The translations under genes were made by a program, and so were the position numbers. A stretch of 64,000 nt of DNA from Chloropicon primus (Eukaryota > Chlorophyta > Chloropicophyceae > Chloropicales > Chloropicaceae), in assembly GCA_023205875.1 (NCBI GenBank), contig CP060761.1, positions 124,001-188,000 of the forward strand. The letters run 5' to 3'. Positions 33,001-40,878 of this stretch are shown one piece after another; position 1 is the stretch's first letter, and each line of letters begins with the position of its first letter. The notes beneath the pieces were generated by a model. It was not told the DNA's origin, searched no databases, and worked only from the letters and a program-made list of their open reading frames with translations.

Positions 33001-34538
33001 TCCTCCAAGAACTTCTCTCTCCCGAGGTCGTGCCTGGTGATCCCCTTCTCCCTCATCAACTTCTTCTCCACGACAGTCTGTGTCGCGATACCGGCGTGGT
33101 CGGTGCCTGGGACCCAAAGAGTCTCGTACCCGCTCATTCTCTTCCATCTCACGATCGTGTCCTCAATGGAATCCGTAAGGGCATGGCCCAAGTGAAGGGT
33201 TCCGGTCACGTTTGGCGGAGGGATAACGATCGTGAAGGTCTTGCCCTTGGTGTGCTTGTTGTTGGCGGTGAAGAATCCCTCCTTCTCCCACCAAGAGTAC
33301 CACGAGTGCTCCACAATCCTTGGCGAATACGTCTGGATGTTGATCTTGTCGATCTGCTTCTTTCCCCCCTTGGGCTGAGAGTCCAGGAACTTAAGGGTGG
33401 CCTCCTCCTCTTCCATCTGCTTCTTCTTCTTGGCGGCGGCCTCCTCCGCCTTCTTGGCGGCCTTGGACTTGCCAGCCCCCCCCTTGGCCTTCTTGGCGGC
33501 CTCCTCCTTCTCCCTCTTGGCCTTCTTGGCTAGCATTTTCGCCTTCTTGGCCTCCTTCTCGGCCTTCTTCGCGGCCTTCTTCGCCTTCTTGACCGGGTCC
33601 TCCTCCTCGTCCCCCTTCTTCCCGGCCGCGTTGGCGGGGGCTCCACCCTTCTGGGCCTTCTTCTCCGCCTTCTTCTCCGCCTTCTTCTCCTCCTTGGCCG
33701 GAGGATCCGCCTTCCGCTCAGGCTCAGGCTGTTGGCTCGCCGCGGCGCTCACTGAGCTCAACGAGGCAAGGGACGCGAAGTTCGAGTTGGATTTCTTCTT
33801 CTTCTGGTCCTTCGCTGCGTCCTTCTTCGCTTTTTGGGCGGCCTGGGGCATCGCGACGTTCCAAGCGTCCTGCGTCTGGCACGCCGCGACCGCCTTCTCA
33901 AAGTACCCCTCCCCAAGGGAGAAGGACCTCTTGACGGTCTCGCAGGAGCAGGAGACCGTGGCCATCCACCTAGTCAGGCTGGGTCTCTTCTCGAAGAAGT
34001 CCTTGCCCACCACCTTGTCGCTGAGCAGGCCGTACGCCAGCGCGAAGACCAAGACGTCCGCACAACTCGCGCGCTCCGAGGCCAAGAAGGTCCTGTGGAA
34101 CAGGAAAGTCTCGAGGTCGTCGAACACTTTCGTGAGGTCCTCCTTGGCGTCCTTCAGCTGGACTGTCGCTTGCTGCTTCCTCTTGGCGCTCAGGTCGGCG
34201 TTACCTCCCCTCGCGTTCGTCTTCAAGCACTCGTACGCCCCCTTCACGGAGCAAACCGCATCAATCCAAGCGTCCACGTGGCTCCTCAAGTAGTTGCTCC
34301 TGACGGGATACATGTGCCTGTCGCTCAAGTTGGCCCCCTCGTTGGACGCCATCGCCATCCTCATCACGGATCCCAACCCCTTGCACGTCACCCCCTCGCA
34401 CGAAGCCCTCGGCACCTCCTCCTCCGCCTTGTCCTCCTTGCTCTTCCCCACCACAACATACGTGATGCCTTCGTCCTCCTTGGTCACCGCCCCGAGGGCC
34501 TTGCGCCACACGCAGTCCTCCTCGAAACTCAACTCCAT
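30060..34538 (-). CDS. VARS: valyl-tRNA synthetase with GST-like N-domain and C-terminal PH domain
   Basis: It charges tRNA-Val. The protein is 1492 aa from the ATG at 34538 (the frame runs to a TTG at 34643). Residues about 75-230 look like a GST C-terminal domain (RASCADVLVFALAYGLLSDK), as in animal ValRS. A Lys/Ala-rich helical stretch follows (about 290-400). The class I core has IPPPNVTGTLHLGHALTDS (HIGH), WVPGTDHAGIATQ, the editing domain, WWGHRIPAYY and GRKMSKSLGNVIDPLD (KMSKS). The ValRS arm coiled coil (NYAKTPEQFKEEDKSRLAKF) is intact. After a Lys/Glu/Pro linker, residues 1399-1492 (30060-30344) form a PDK1-type PH domain: FLEPGEKIVKKGDVKKK, then RVLVLTDKPRLFYMDG. The whole is one uninterrupted frame. 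The PH extension is not part of any ValRS I know. Confidence 0.93.
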   Translation of the reverse strand: MELSFEEDCVWRKALGAVTKEDEGITYVVVGKSKEDKAEEEVPRASCEGVTCKGLGSVMRMAMASNEGANLSDRHMYPVRSNYLRSHVDAWIDAVCSVKGAYECLKTNARGGNADLSAKRKQQATVQLKDAKEDLTKVFDDLETFLFHRTFLASERASCADVLVFALAYGLLSDKVVGKDFFEKRPSLTRWMATVSCSCETVKRSFSLGEGYFEKAVAACQTQDAWNVAMPQAAQKAKKDAAKDQKKKKSNSNFASLASLSSVSAAASQQPEPERKADPPAKEEKKAEKKAEKKAQKGGAPANAAGKKGDEEEDPVKKAKKAAKKAEKEAKKAKMLAKKAKREKEEAAKKAKGGAGKSKAAKKAEEAAAKKKKQMEEEEATLKFLDSQPKGGKKQIDKINIQTYSPRIVEHSWYSWWEKEGFFTANNKHTKGKTFTIVIPPPNVTGTLHLGHALTDSIEDTIVRWKRMSGYETLWVPGTDHAGIATQTVVEKKLMREKGITRHDLGREKFLEEVHAFARDKKSTILNQIRRLGSSVDWTRERFTMDEDLQLAVKEAFCQMYEKGLIYRDARLVNWCCHLNTALSDIEVDYIDIPKRTMLSVPGHKDQVEFGCITSFAYPLEDGSGELVVATTRIETMLGDTAVAVHPNDPRYKHLHGKFLIHPVNGRKIPIITDAILVDMEFGTGAVKITPAHDPNDFATGQRHNLEFINVFDDNGLLNDNGTGQFKGMKRFVARVKIVEFLEEKGLFRGKEDNEMRLGLCSRSKDVIEPMLKPQWWVNCKEMGADAVNVVRNGDLKIIPKDYEKTWYFWMENIRDWCISRQLWWGHRIPAYYINVEGEDGEKGGMPGRNSEKGERWVVGRTEEEAMQRAQAKFPGKKVTLTQDEDVLDTWFSSGLFPFSSFKWPRETDDLKAFFPTQLLETGHDILFFWVARMVMMSRCLMGVLPFKEVFLHAMVRDAHGRKMSKSLGNVIDPLDVISGITLENLHKTLMGGNLDPKEVEKAKLGQSQDFPDGIEECGTDALRFALVAYTSQGRDVNLDVKRVVGYRHWCNKLFNALRFCMMNLGDDFKAPNSIKPDDLPPFCRWILSRLNQTIRTTVQTMDEYHFSSSTSAIYSFWQYDLCDVFIELVKPVMSSSDEALKKKTRDTLWACLEVGLRLLHPFMPFLTEELWQRLPKDAAYAKNYPSITISPYPACTEEFVDPTLEKNMTYAGVITNRIRSLRSTYGLVSQKQQPEVYLVCSDEAMKKVDGVAEYIASLSLSSKVHCVTSASGIPEGCGVAPVDDAVTVYMVLTGMVDPEGEIKRLSKKLKETQNQKANLEKRMAMPNYAKTPEQFKEEDKSRLAKFDTEMANINQAIDGFKKMASAPPKKKEEAGEPPKKEQEEPTAEAQPRGGSSGFLEPGEKIVKKGDVKKKSTGFFSFSSYARVLVLTDKPRLFYMDGTEMKGEFVGVLSCTKKNDSSFIIKSEGKERIIETAEANAWVSSINSTMNL

Positions 34539-34803
34539 CTCTCTCTCTCTCTCCCTCTGTCTGTCCCTCTCTCTCTCCTTGCCTTCCTCTTCGCCTCTCC
34601 GTTGACACACCGCACCGCCGAGGCCGACGCCTTGTTCCCCCAATGACCCCCCCGACGCTGACTCTCCCCTCCGCCGCCGAAAGTTCGACGAGTGAAGTGA
34701 AGCCAGAGTGAAGTGAAGCCACCGACAAGACCATCACTCGCCTCGGGACCAATCAAGCAATCACTGGATTCATCCACGTGCAAGGCTTCACTTGCTCCCA
34801 CCC

Positions 34804-34846
<43 letters not shown>

Positions 34847-34978
34847 TCTCTTTGTCTCTGTCTCACTCCCGTTTGTCTGTTTGGTCTGTCTGTCTCTCAG
34901 GGTATGTGACAGTGTGAGGCAATGACAGTGACCATCACTTCACTCGCCTCGGGACCAATCAAGCAATCACTGGTTCGT
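34539..34978. other. intergenic region with duplicated 3' end of the next gene
   Basis: Holds the ValRS 5' flank, a poly-C/CT tract (34801-34834) and two direct repeats of about 60 bp (34737-34797 and 34943-35002). The second copy covers the last codons of the 206-aa gene, so the first is a broken-off copy of that gene's 3' end. A related GAAAG-TTCGA-CGAGTG is at 34679. Confidence 0.5.
34737..34797. repeat. direct repeat, copy 1
   Basis: This is about 60 bp, nearly identical to 34943-35002 at an offset of 206 bp. Both include CCTCGGGACCAATCAAGCAA and CACGTGCAAGGCTTCACT. Confidence 0.8.
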
Positions 34979-35002
34979 TCACGTGCAAGGCTTCACTCGC
35001 TC
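34943..35002. repeat. direct repeat, copy 2
   Basis: Second copy of the 60-bp repeat. It overlaps the stop and last codons of the 206-aa minus-strand gene, which suggests that this copy is the original. Confidence 0.8.
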
Positions 35003-35599
35003 GGCCATCTTGCTCGGGATCTCCGCAATGACCCGCGAGAGCAGCGCGACCACATCGTCGCCGACCATGCCGCGGAAGATGGCGAGGCCAATCTCGCGCG
35101 AGGCGGGCGGCGAGGCGGGGTCCACGCAAAAGTAGACATTCTTCTTCTCGGGGTGGGCGCGAAGCCGGCGGACGATGCGCTCTTGGCCGGCGAGGATGAT
35201 CTCGCGCGCCGTGTGGGGCGCGGGCGGCTCGCCGTGGAGCGAGACGGTGTGCACCTCGTCGAGCGTGGCAAAGGGCCCGGTGCAGAGGCCCATCGAATGA
35301 CCTCCCGCTCCCGTGTGCTGCCACGGCCGGGCGCAGGCATTGCCACCACCTGCCGGCTGCGGAACGTCGGGCCACTGGCCGGCACTTCCCCACTGGCCTA
35401 GATTGTCATTGAAGATGAACAGGCCGGTGTCGCGGAAGGACGATACCTGCAGCATGGCGTAGTAGTCGCCATTGTACGGCCCAGTGCCGTAGCGCACGGC
35501 GTGAACGGCAACCCGAGGTCCGAGGTTCTCAAGCTCCTCCTTCTTATGCGCGTCCCTCCCCCTCTCTCCCCCTCTCTCTCTCTCCTCCATCGCCTCCAT
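34979..35599 (-). CDS. unknown protein with foreign codon use (NDN...GGGNA...RP family)
   Basis: The protein is 206 aa. The first ~18 residues come from a GA-rich tract (MEAMEERERGGERGR), and the true start may lie further in. The body has distinctive blocks: YNGDYYAMLQVSSF, GLFIFNDNLGQW, AGGGNACARPWQ, SMGLCTGPFATLDEVHT, KKNVYFCVD and GLAIFRGMVGDDVVALLSRV. I associate such NDN/GGGNA/GIFxxxVGxDV blocks with a small family of unknown function in protists and their large DNA viruses, but cannot name it. Arginine is written almost only as CGC/CGG/CGA, whereas every neighbour uses AGG, and GC is higher. Both point to lateral gain. Its 3' end is partly duplicated nearby. Confidence 0.6.
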   Translation of the reverse strand: MEAMEERERGGERGRDAHKKEELENLGPRVAVHAVRYGTGPYNGDYYAMLQVSSFRDTGLFIFNDNLGQWGSAGQWPDVPQPAGGGNACARPWQHTGAGGHSMGLCTGPFATLDEVHTVSLHGEPPAPHTAREIILAGQERIVRRLRAHPEKKNVYFCVDPASPPASREIGLAIFRGMVGDDVVALLSRVIAEIPSKMAERVKPCT

Positions 35600-35875
35600 C
35601 GGCGCAGGTCCCTTCTATCGTTCAGGCGTTAAAGGCGCGCTCCCCTTCGATCGATCGCGCGAGGATCAAAAGGCCAGAGAGAAGGGTTTTCGCGCGCGAT
35701 CGGGACGCGATCGGGAGGTGAGTGAATTTGCGGACGAGGCAGGCGACGGGGGCGAGGAGGAGGGGTGAGGGAGCGCTGTTAAGGGAGAAGTCTTGCGTCC
35801 TTGTCGTGCGAACGACCCCTCTCTCGAAAGGAGGGACAAAGGAACGAGGATCTTACCACAATTTGCGAACCGAAC

Positions 35876-35935
<60 letters not shown>

Positions 35936-36070
35936 GTCGTTGTTGCTGCCGTTTCGTTTTCCCAAAAGAGGAGTGTGTGATCGCAGATCGATCGATCGAG
36001 CGGAGGACAGGTCGAGGAGGAAGGGACGGAGGGGAACTTTCTTGATTGGTGCGTGCGTGGTTGGTTCAAG
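35600..36070. other. divergent region with (GATT)n microsatellite
   Basis: This lies between the 206-aa gene (minus) and CAND1 (plus). A run of about 14 GATT units occupies 35876-35931. GATCGATCGA words lie at 35651 and 35991. No gene is seen. Confidence 0.5.
35876..35931. repeat. (GATT)14 microsatellite
   Basis: This is an uninterrupted tetranucleotide run about 140 bp before the CAND1 ATG. Confidence 0.9.
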
Positions 36071-39000
36071 ATGTCGCCTCTGGGTGCGAGGGTGAGCGGC
36101 CTTATCGAGAAGCTGAGCTCCAAGGATAAGGACCTGCGTTACATGGCGGTGAGCGATCTGTTCAACGAGCTCAAGGCGGAGGGAATCAGTTGCGGGATGG
36201 GGGTCGAGTCGAAGCTGTGCGAGAGCATACTGAAGGTGACGGAGGACCCGAGCAGCGACGTGTGCACCCTGGCGATCAAGTGCCTGTGCCCTCTGCTGGG
36301 CTCCGTGTCGGATGGGAACTCGAGGGAGTTGGTGAGGAGGCTGTGCCACATGCAGCAGAACCCCAAGGGGTCGACGACGTCCTCGACGACGTCCTTGACG
36401 AGCAAGAAGGCCATGTTTCGGAGTATATCCCTCAAGACGCTGATCGCAGACGTCAAGAGGGGGGAGAACAAGTCGAGCAAGGTGCTGGTGGAGGAGGCGC
36501 TGCCGAGGATGCTCCACGTCCTGAAGACCGTCAAGGAGAGCGAGAGCTTGGGCGAGAGCCTGGACATCGTGACCGAGCTGGTCAAGAAGTTCGGCTTCTA
36601 CCAGTGGAGGGACCAGGCGGACCTGACCAACTCCCTTTTAGAGATCTTCTCCACCACGACCTCGTCGGACGCCTTTGTCAGGAAGAAGTGCATCTCTTGC
36701 GTGAGCGCGCTTGCTGTCCACCTGGAGGGCGAGCTCCTCGAAAGAGTTTTGAGGACGTGCGTCGATGCCCTGTCCCAGGTTCCCTTGGGCGGGGGTGTCG
36801 ACACCCTTTCGAGGACGCAGCTCGTGCTGCTGAAGAGTCAGGTCACGTGCGTCGGCTCTCTCGTGGCGAGCGTCGGGGCCAGGCAGGGCCAGCTCTTGTC
36901 CCAGACCATCCCGACCCTCGTGTCTTTCTGCGCGCAGGCGGAGAGCGAGCAGGAGGACTGTGACGAAGTTGAGGCGATCTGCGAGCTGAGGGAGGCCTGC
37001 ATCAATTGTTTCGAGGCATTCGTGAATCACGTCAAGGGTTTTGACTCCTCGTGCAGCGATCACGTGAGCACCTTCGTGAGCTTGTGCGTCAAGTACGCCT
37101 GCTACGATCCTAACTTCGCTTACGACGACGACATGGAGGTGGACGATGAGGACGACGACATGGATACGGGAGATAACGAGGACGACGACGAGGATGACTA
37201 CGGCGGAAGCGACTACGATGACGACGAGGATTACGACGAGGGCGAGGACGATGACTCCAGCTGGAAGGTCAGGAAGGCGGCCTTGCACTGCTTGATCTCC
37301 ATGGTCCAAACGTACTCTAATCTGATGCTGCCCCTCTTGGAGGCTTCTTTGACAACCCTGGTGGGCCGTCTGAAGGAGAGGGACGAGGGAGTGAAGGCCG
37401 AGATCTTGGCTGCGATTCAGTCCTTCTTGGTGAAGCTCACGGAGGAAGCCAACAGCCTGGACGCGGCCACGAGGGGAAGGTGTTTCTCAATTGTGAGCGA
37501 CAAGGTGCCAAGCTTGATGAAGCACATCTTGAAGGAGCTGGTTGGTAAGAGTACGAGCTCCAAAATAAAGCTCTGCTACATCAAATTGCTCATGGTTGCG
37601 GTCGGGACGCCTGGGGTCAGCCTCCTTCCGTATGCCAGCGATCTGTTGAAGCAGGTGCAAGGCCTGATCAACGAGGGGAGCCTGGAGACCAACATCAAGG
37701 TGGAGGCGTTCCTCCTTTTGCAAGGCCTCTTCCACCTGTCGGAGGAGAATGCCTACAACACGAAGACCCTGAAGGAGCTCCTGTCGACGCTGCTCGCTGC
37801 CGCGGAGGAGAAGTCCTTCAAGGTTTCTGCTATGGCCTTTAGGACACTGTTCAAGGCCCTGGAGATGGTCAACAAGAAGTGGGACAGCGTGTACGAAAAC
37901 GTGGTCGTTGATATTTACGACATGGCGTTCTCTCAGATGACAAGCTCCGACATTGACCTGGAAGTAAGGGAGGAAGCCATCAAGTGCATGGGCCTTCTCT
38001 TGTCCCTGTTCCCCTCTCACTTGCCTGGCAGGTCGGACAAAGCCCTGGAAGCTCTCTTTGACAGGACTGGGAGTGAGGGAACGAGGGTGATAGCCGTGAA
38101 AACTCTCGCGAAGATTGCCTCCTCCGGCCAGGTCGCCATGTCTTGCATCAGTGGAAAGCTGGAGCTGCAGCTTGCCACGTACCTGAAGAAGGCAGACCAC
38201 AATTTGAGGGTCTCGGCGCTGTCGGCGTTGTCCACGCTGGTGGAGACGGGCCAACTCTCAGGGGACATCACAAGCGTGGTGGAGAACTCGAGCAACTTGA
38301 TCTGCGACGCGGACATTCCTTTGGCCTCGACTGCGATCTACATGCTGTGCAAGTTGATGAATTCCCACAAAAATTGCCGGCAGCTCGTAGAAACCTTTGC
38401 GAAGCCAATGGTCTTGGCCTTGATTAAGAGCCCCCTCGTGCAAGGCAGTCTTGTGGAGCCCCTGCAAGCTTTCTTCTCAAAGCTCAGCGCATCACTGACG
38501 GCCAAGAAAGTGGCCGACCTTCTCTCCACCATCGAGGAGCTGGGGCTGGAGCAGAAAGCAAAGCAGAACGTGAGGAAGGCTGCTGCGAAATGCATTGCGA
38601 GCGTGTGCCAAGCGTCAAAGGGCAAGGGCACAAACAGTGTAGATTATGCGAACAAGTCCATCGACTTGATTTCCAAAGGCAAAGTAGCAGATCAAGGGGT
38701 GGTCTTGTCCTTGTTGTGCCTTGCGGAGATTGGAAGGCTCACAGACTTGAGCGGGTGCAATGGGATCGAATCCGTGATACTCGATTGCTTCCAAGCAAGT
38801 TCTGAGGATGTGAGGGGGATCGCCTCTTACGCGCTGGGAAGCGTCTGCTCGCAGAACTTGGATCACTTCCTCCCCATGATTTTCAGTCATATGGAGTCCC
38901 ACTCCAAGCTCAAGTACCTCCTTTTGCTGTCCCTGAAAGAAGTCCTGATTGCCTCCCAGGCCATGGGGGAGCAGAGCAACCTGAAGGAAGAGCATTTCAC

Positions 39001-39910
39001 CAGCCTGCAAAAGGTCTTGTTCCACTCATGCGAGACCGAAGAAGAAGCCATCAGAATCATTTGCGCCGAGTGTCAGGGGCACATGGCCCTGATCAACCCA
39101 GCCTTGATGATTCCGTCGCTGGCCGAGCACCTCGAGAGCGACAACCCAAGCTGGAGGGAAGTGTGTGTTAGCGCTTTCCGAGATGCCGCGAACAGCTCCC
39201 AGCTTTCAACGGAGGGGAAAGGCGTTTTCCAACCCTTTCTTGAGAGCTTCCTTCACAAAATCAGCGACCCTGACCTTAAGGTGCAGAAGGCAGCAATCCT
39301 GCTGCTGAATGTTCTGCTTCACAACCACTTGGATTCCACGCGGCCCTTGCTGCCGGCGACGTTCCCAATGCTGTACAAATGCACAGAATTCTCCAAAGAG
39401 AGCCTGAGGGAGGTCCAGCTCGGCCCCTTCAAGCAGATTGTGGACGATTACCTGGTCGTGAGGAGGACGGCTTACGAGTGCATGCACACCGCGGTCAACA
39501 AGTGCTTTGACATTATCCAGCCAGAAGCAGACCACTTTGTGGACCTCGTGATTAGTGGTGCGACGGACCACTACGACACGAGCAAGACGAGCCACCTCAC
39601 CCTTTCCGACCATTACAGCATGAAGATGACGTGTTTTGGCATCTTGTCAAGGCTGGGCGAGGTGCACCCAAAGGGTTGCATGGCGAAAGCGAGTTTGATT
39701 CTCCCGCCACTGTACAAGACCTTGATCCAAAAACTCAAATCGGACGCCGTCAAGCAGGAGTTGGAGAGGCTGGAGGAGGTCCAGAATGCTTGCATGAGAT
39801 GCGTCAAGAACCTGAGCACGATTGTCGGAATGCAGGAGACGGAGATGTTTGGCAAGCTCATGATCAGCTTCAACAAAAACGAGGAGCTGTTGAAGAAGTA
39901 CAAGGCCTAA
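36071..39910 (+). CDS. CAND1: CAND1, cullin-associated NEDD8-dissociated protein
   Basis: CAND1 binds unneddylated cullin-RBX1 and exchanges substrate receptors of SCF-type ubiquitin ligases. The protein is 1279 aa, close to the usual ~1220-1230 and full length. It opens LSSKDKDLRYMAVSDLFNEL, matching CAND1 (GKDKDYRYMATSDLLNEL). HEAT repeats fill the protein. The acidic loop near residues 355-395 (DDDMEVDDEDDDMDTGDNED) followed by SSWKVRKAALHCL is the CAND1 hallmark. The C-terminus shows VDLVISGATDHYDTSKTSHL and FNKNEELLKKYKA. ATG at 36071 gives MSPLGARVSG; the frame extends only to a GTG at 36053. Single exon of 3.8 kb. Convergent with FTRA, 64 bp apart. Confidence 0.96.
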   Translation: MSPLGARVSGLIEKLSSKDKDLRYMAVSDLFNELKAEGISCGMGVESKLCESILKVTEDPSSDVCTLAIKCLCPLLGSVSDGNSRELVRRLCHMQQNPKGSTTSSTTSLTSKKAMFRSISLKTLIADVKRGENKSSKVLVEEALPRMLHVLKTVKESESLGESLDIVTELVKKFGFYQWRDQADLTNSLLEIFSTTTSSDAFVRKKCISCVSALAVHLEGELLERVLRTCVDALSQVPLGGGVDTLSRTQLVLLKSQVTCVGSLVASVGARQGQLLSQTIPTLVSFCAQAESEQEDCDEVEAICELREACINCFEAFVNHVKGFDSSCSDHVSTFVSLCVKYACYDPNFAYDDDMEVDDEDDDMDTGDNEDDDEDDYGGSDYDDDEDYDEGEDDDSSWKVRKAALHCLISMVQTYSNLMLPLLEASLTTLVGRLKERDEGVKAEILAAIQSFLVKLTEEANSLDAATRGRCFSIVSDKVPSLMKHILKELVGKSTSSKIKLCYIKLLMVAVGTPGVSLLPYASDLLKQVQGLINEGSLETNIKVEAFLLLQGLFHLSEENAYNTKTLKELLSTLLAAAEEKSFKVSAMAFRTLFKALEMVNKKWDSVYENVVVDIYDMAFSQMTSSDIDLEVREEAIKCMGLLLSLFPSHLPGRSDKALEALFDRTGSEGTRVIAVKTLAKIASSGQVAMSCISGKLELQLATYLKKADHNLRVSALSALSTLVETGQLSGDITSVVENSSNLICDADIPLASTAIYMLCKLMNSHKNCRQLVETFAKPMVLALIKSPLVQGSLVEPLQAFFSKLSASLTAKKVADLLSTIEELGLEQKAKQNVRKAAAKCIASVCQASKGKGTNSVDYANKSIDLISKGKVADQGVVLSLLCLAEIGRLTDLSGCNGIESVILDCFQASSEDVRGIASYALGSVCSQNLDHFLPMIFSHMESHSKLKYLLLLSLKEVLIASQAMGEQSNLKEEHFTSLQKVLFHSCETEEEAIRIICAECQGHMALINPALMIPSLAEHLESDNPSWREVCVSAFRDAANSSQLSTEGKGVFQPFLESFLHKISDPDLKVQKAAILLLNVLLHNHLDSTRPLLPATFPMLYKCTEFSKESLREVQLGPFKQIVDDYLVVRRTAYECMHTAVNKCFDIIQPEADHFVDLVISGATDHYDTSKTSHLTLSDHYSMKMTCFGILSRLGEVHPKGCMAKASLILPPLYKTLIQKLKSDAVKQELERLEEVQNACMRCVKNLSTIVGMQETEMFGKLMISFNKNEELLKKYKA

Positions 39911-39974
39911 GAAAATTCTTAGTATGTTCCCCAACAGTTTGTACAGTTTTACCCCCCCCCCCCGGAGCCACCAA

Positions 39975-40466
39975 TCAATCGCTTCTTGGCATTTTCACGA
40001 CTTCGATCTCTGTCTTGCTCAAGTGCGCAAAAACCTTCTTCTTCTTTCCCTTCACCTCGATCTCAAACTTGACCTTGTATGGCAGGTTCGCGGTCAGATT
40101 CTCATCCACCCGGTCCACGACAACGCCTTGGTGGCCTTCCAAGTTGAACCCCTTTGGATCCTTCCCAAAGTGGTATATTCTCACCTCCCGCGTCACCCTG
40201 ACCAAGGAGTCAAGGCCAATCACGTCCTCCTGCGTGGTGTTCAGGAGCTCTCCAAAGGCCTTGCTGTCCGAGAAGAGCGAGCCCTTGCACCTCACGGAAG
40301 CGCGCTCGTACCCACGGCTTCTTCCGCGCTGGCCAACCACTCCACCGAATTCCCTCCTCGCTGCTCCATGGGACGAGCTTCTCGCCTCTTGTCGTGACGC
40401 ACGAGCCCCGGCCCTCTCCACCCTCCACACCCCTCCACTCCCACAGACGACTCTCTCCAACAACAT
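39975..40466 (-). CDS. FTRA: ferredoxin-thioredoxin reductase variable chain
   Basis: FTR passes electrons from photosystem-reduced ferredoxin to thioredoxins in the stroma; the variable chain is the non-catalytic SH3-like partner that stabilises the Fe-S subunit. From ATG 40466 the protein is 163 aa: about 85 residues of Arg/Gly/Ser-rich transit peptide, then the conserved barrel GLDSLVRVTREVRIYHF, FNLEGHQGVVVDRVD, LTANLPYKVKFEIEVKGK and KVFAHLSKTEIEVV. These match the FTRA pattern (RVTVPLKVYHV...LEGMEGV...ISANLPFKVEF...FFAHL). The frame runs to a TTG at 40508 inside the promoter element, so the ATG is preferred. Single exon. Confidence 0.9.
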   Translation of the reverse strand: MLLERVVCGSGGVWRVERAGARASRQEARSSSHGAARREFGGVVGQRGRSRGYERASVRCKGSLFSDSKAFGELLNTTQEDVIGLDSLVRVTREVRIYHFGKDPKGFNLEGHQGVVVDRVDENLTANLPYKVKFEIEVKGKKKKVFAHLSKTEIEVVKMPRSD

Positions 40467-40878
40467 GTCTCCACGCTTCTCCCGCCTCGTCGAAATAAGG
40501 CCGACCAAGGTATCGAACGAAAGCTCGTGAGACGCTCTTTCGTTTTCTCGAGACTTTTAGCCCCTTTCCCTCCGTCCCCGTCCTCCACCTCGTCCGCAAG
40601 AGGTGGCTCTCCTCGTTGTCTCTCTCCCTTGTCCTCCTCCTCGGGGATCTCATCCCAAGGATAAGAAAGGCGAAGGCGTAGCTTCTCCAGGAGTGAGGTC
40701 CAAGATACTGGACAAGCGAAGTTTGACGACGAGCAGGGGGAGGAGGAAAGAGCAAAGCCGAAGGGGAAGGGTGTCAAGTGCTAGGGAATTGCAAGGGGAT
40801 TCGAGGTTGGGGCTCACTTGCTCGGTTGGGTCCGCGGAGGGACGAAGGGCTTTGTCATCATCAGGCGTCATCAGCAAG
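40467..40878. other. divergent intergenic region
   Basis: This lies between FTRA (minus) and the divergent kinase (plus). It has the recurrent promoter element at 40519-40534 for FTRA and CTCTTTCGTTTTCTCGAG just beyond. The kinase frame stays open back to 40603 without an ATG. Confidence 0.45.
40519..40534 (-). promoter_or_regulatory. recurrent promoter element
   Basis: Read toward FTRA it is CGTCTC-ACGAG-CTTTC, 53 bp before the ATG. Confidence 0.6.
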
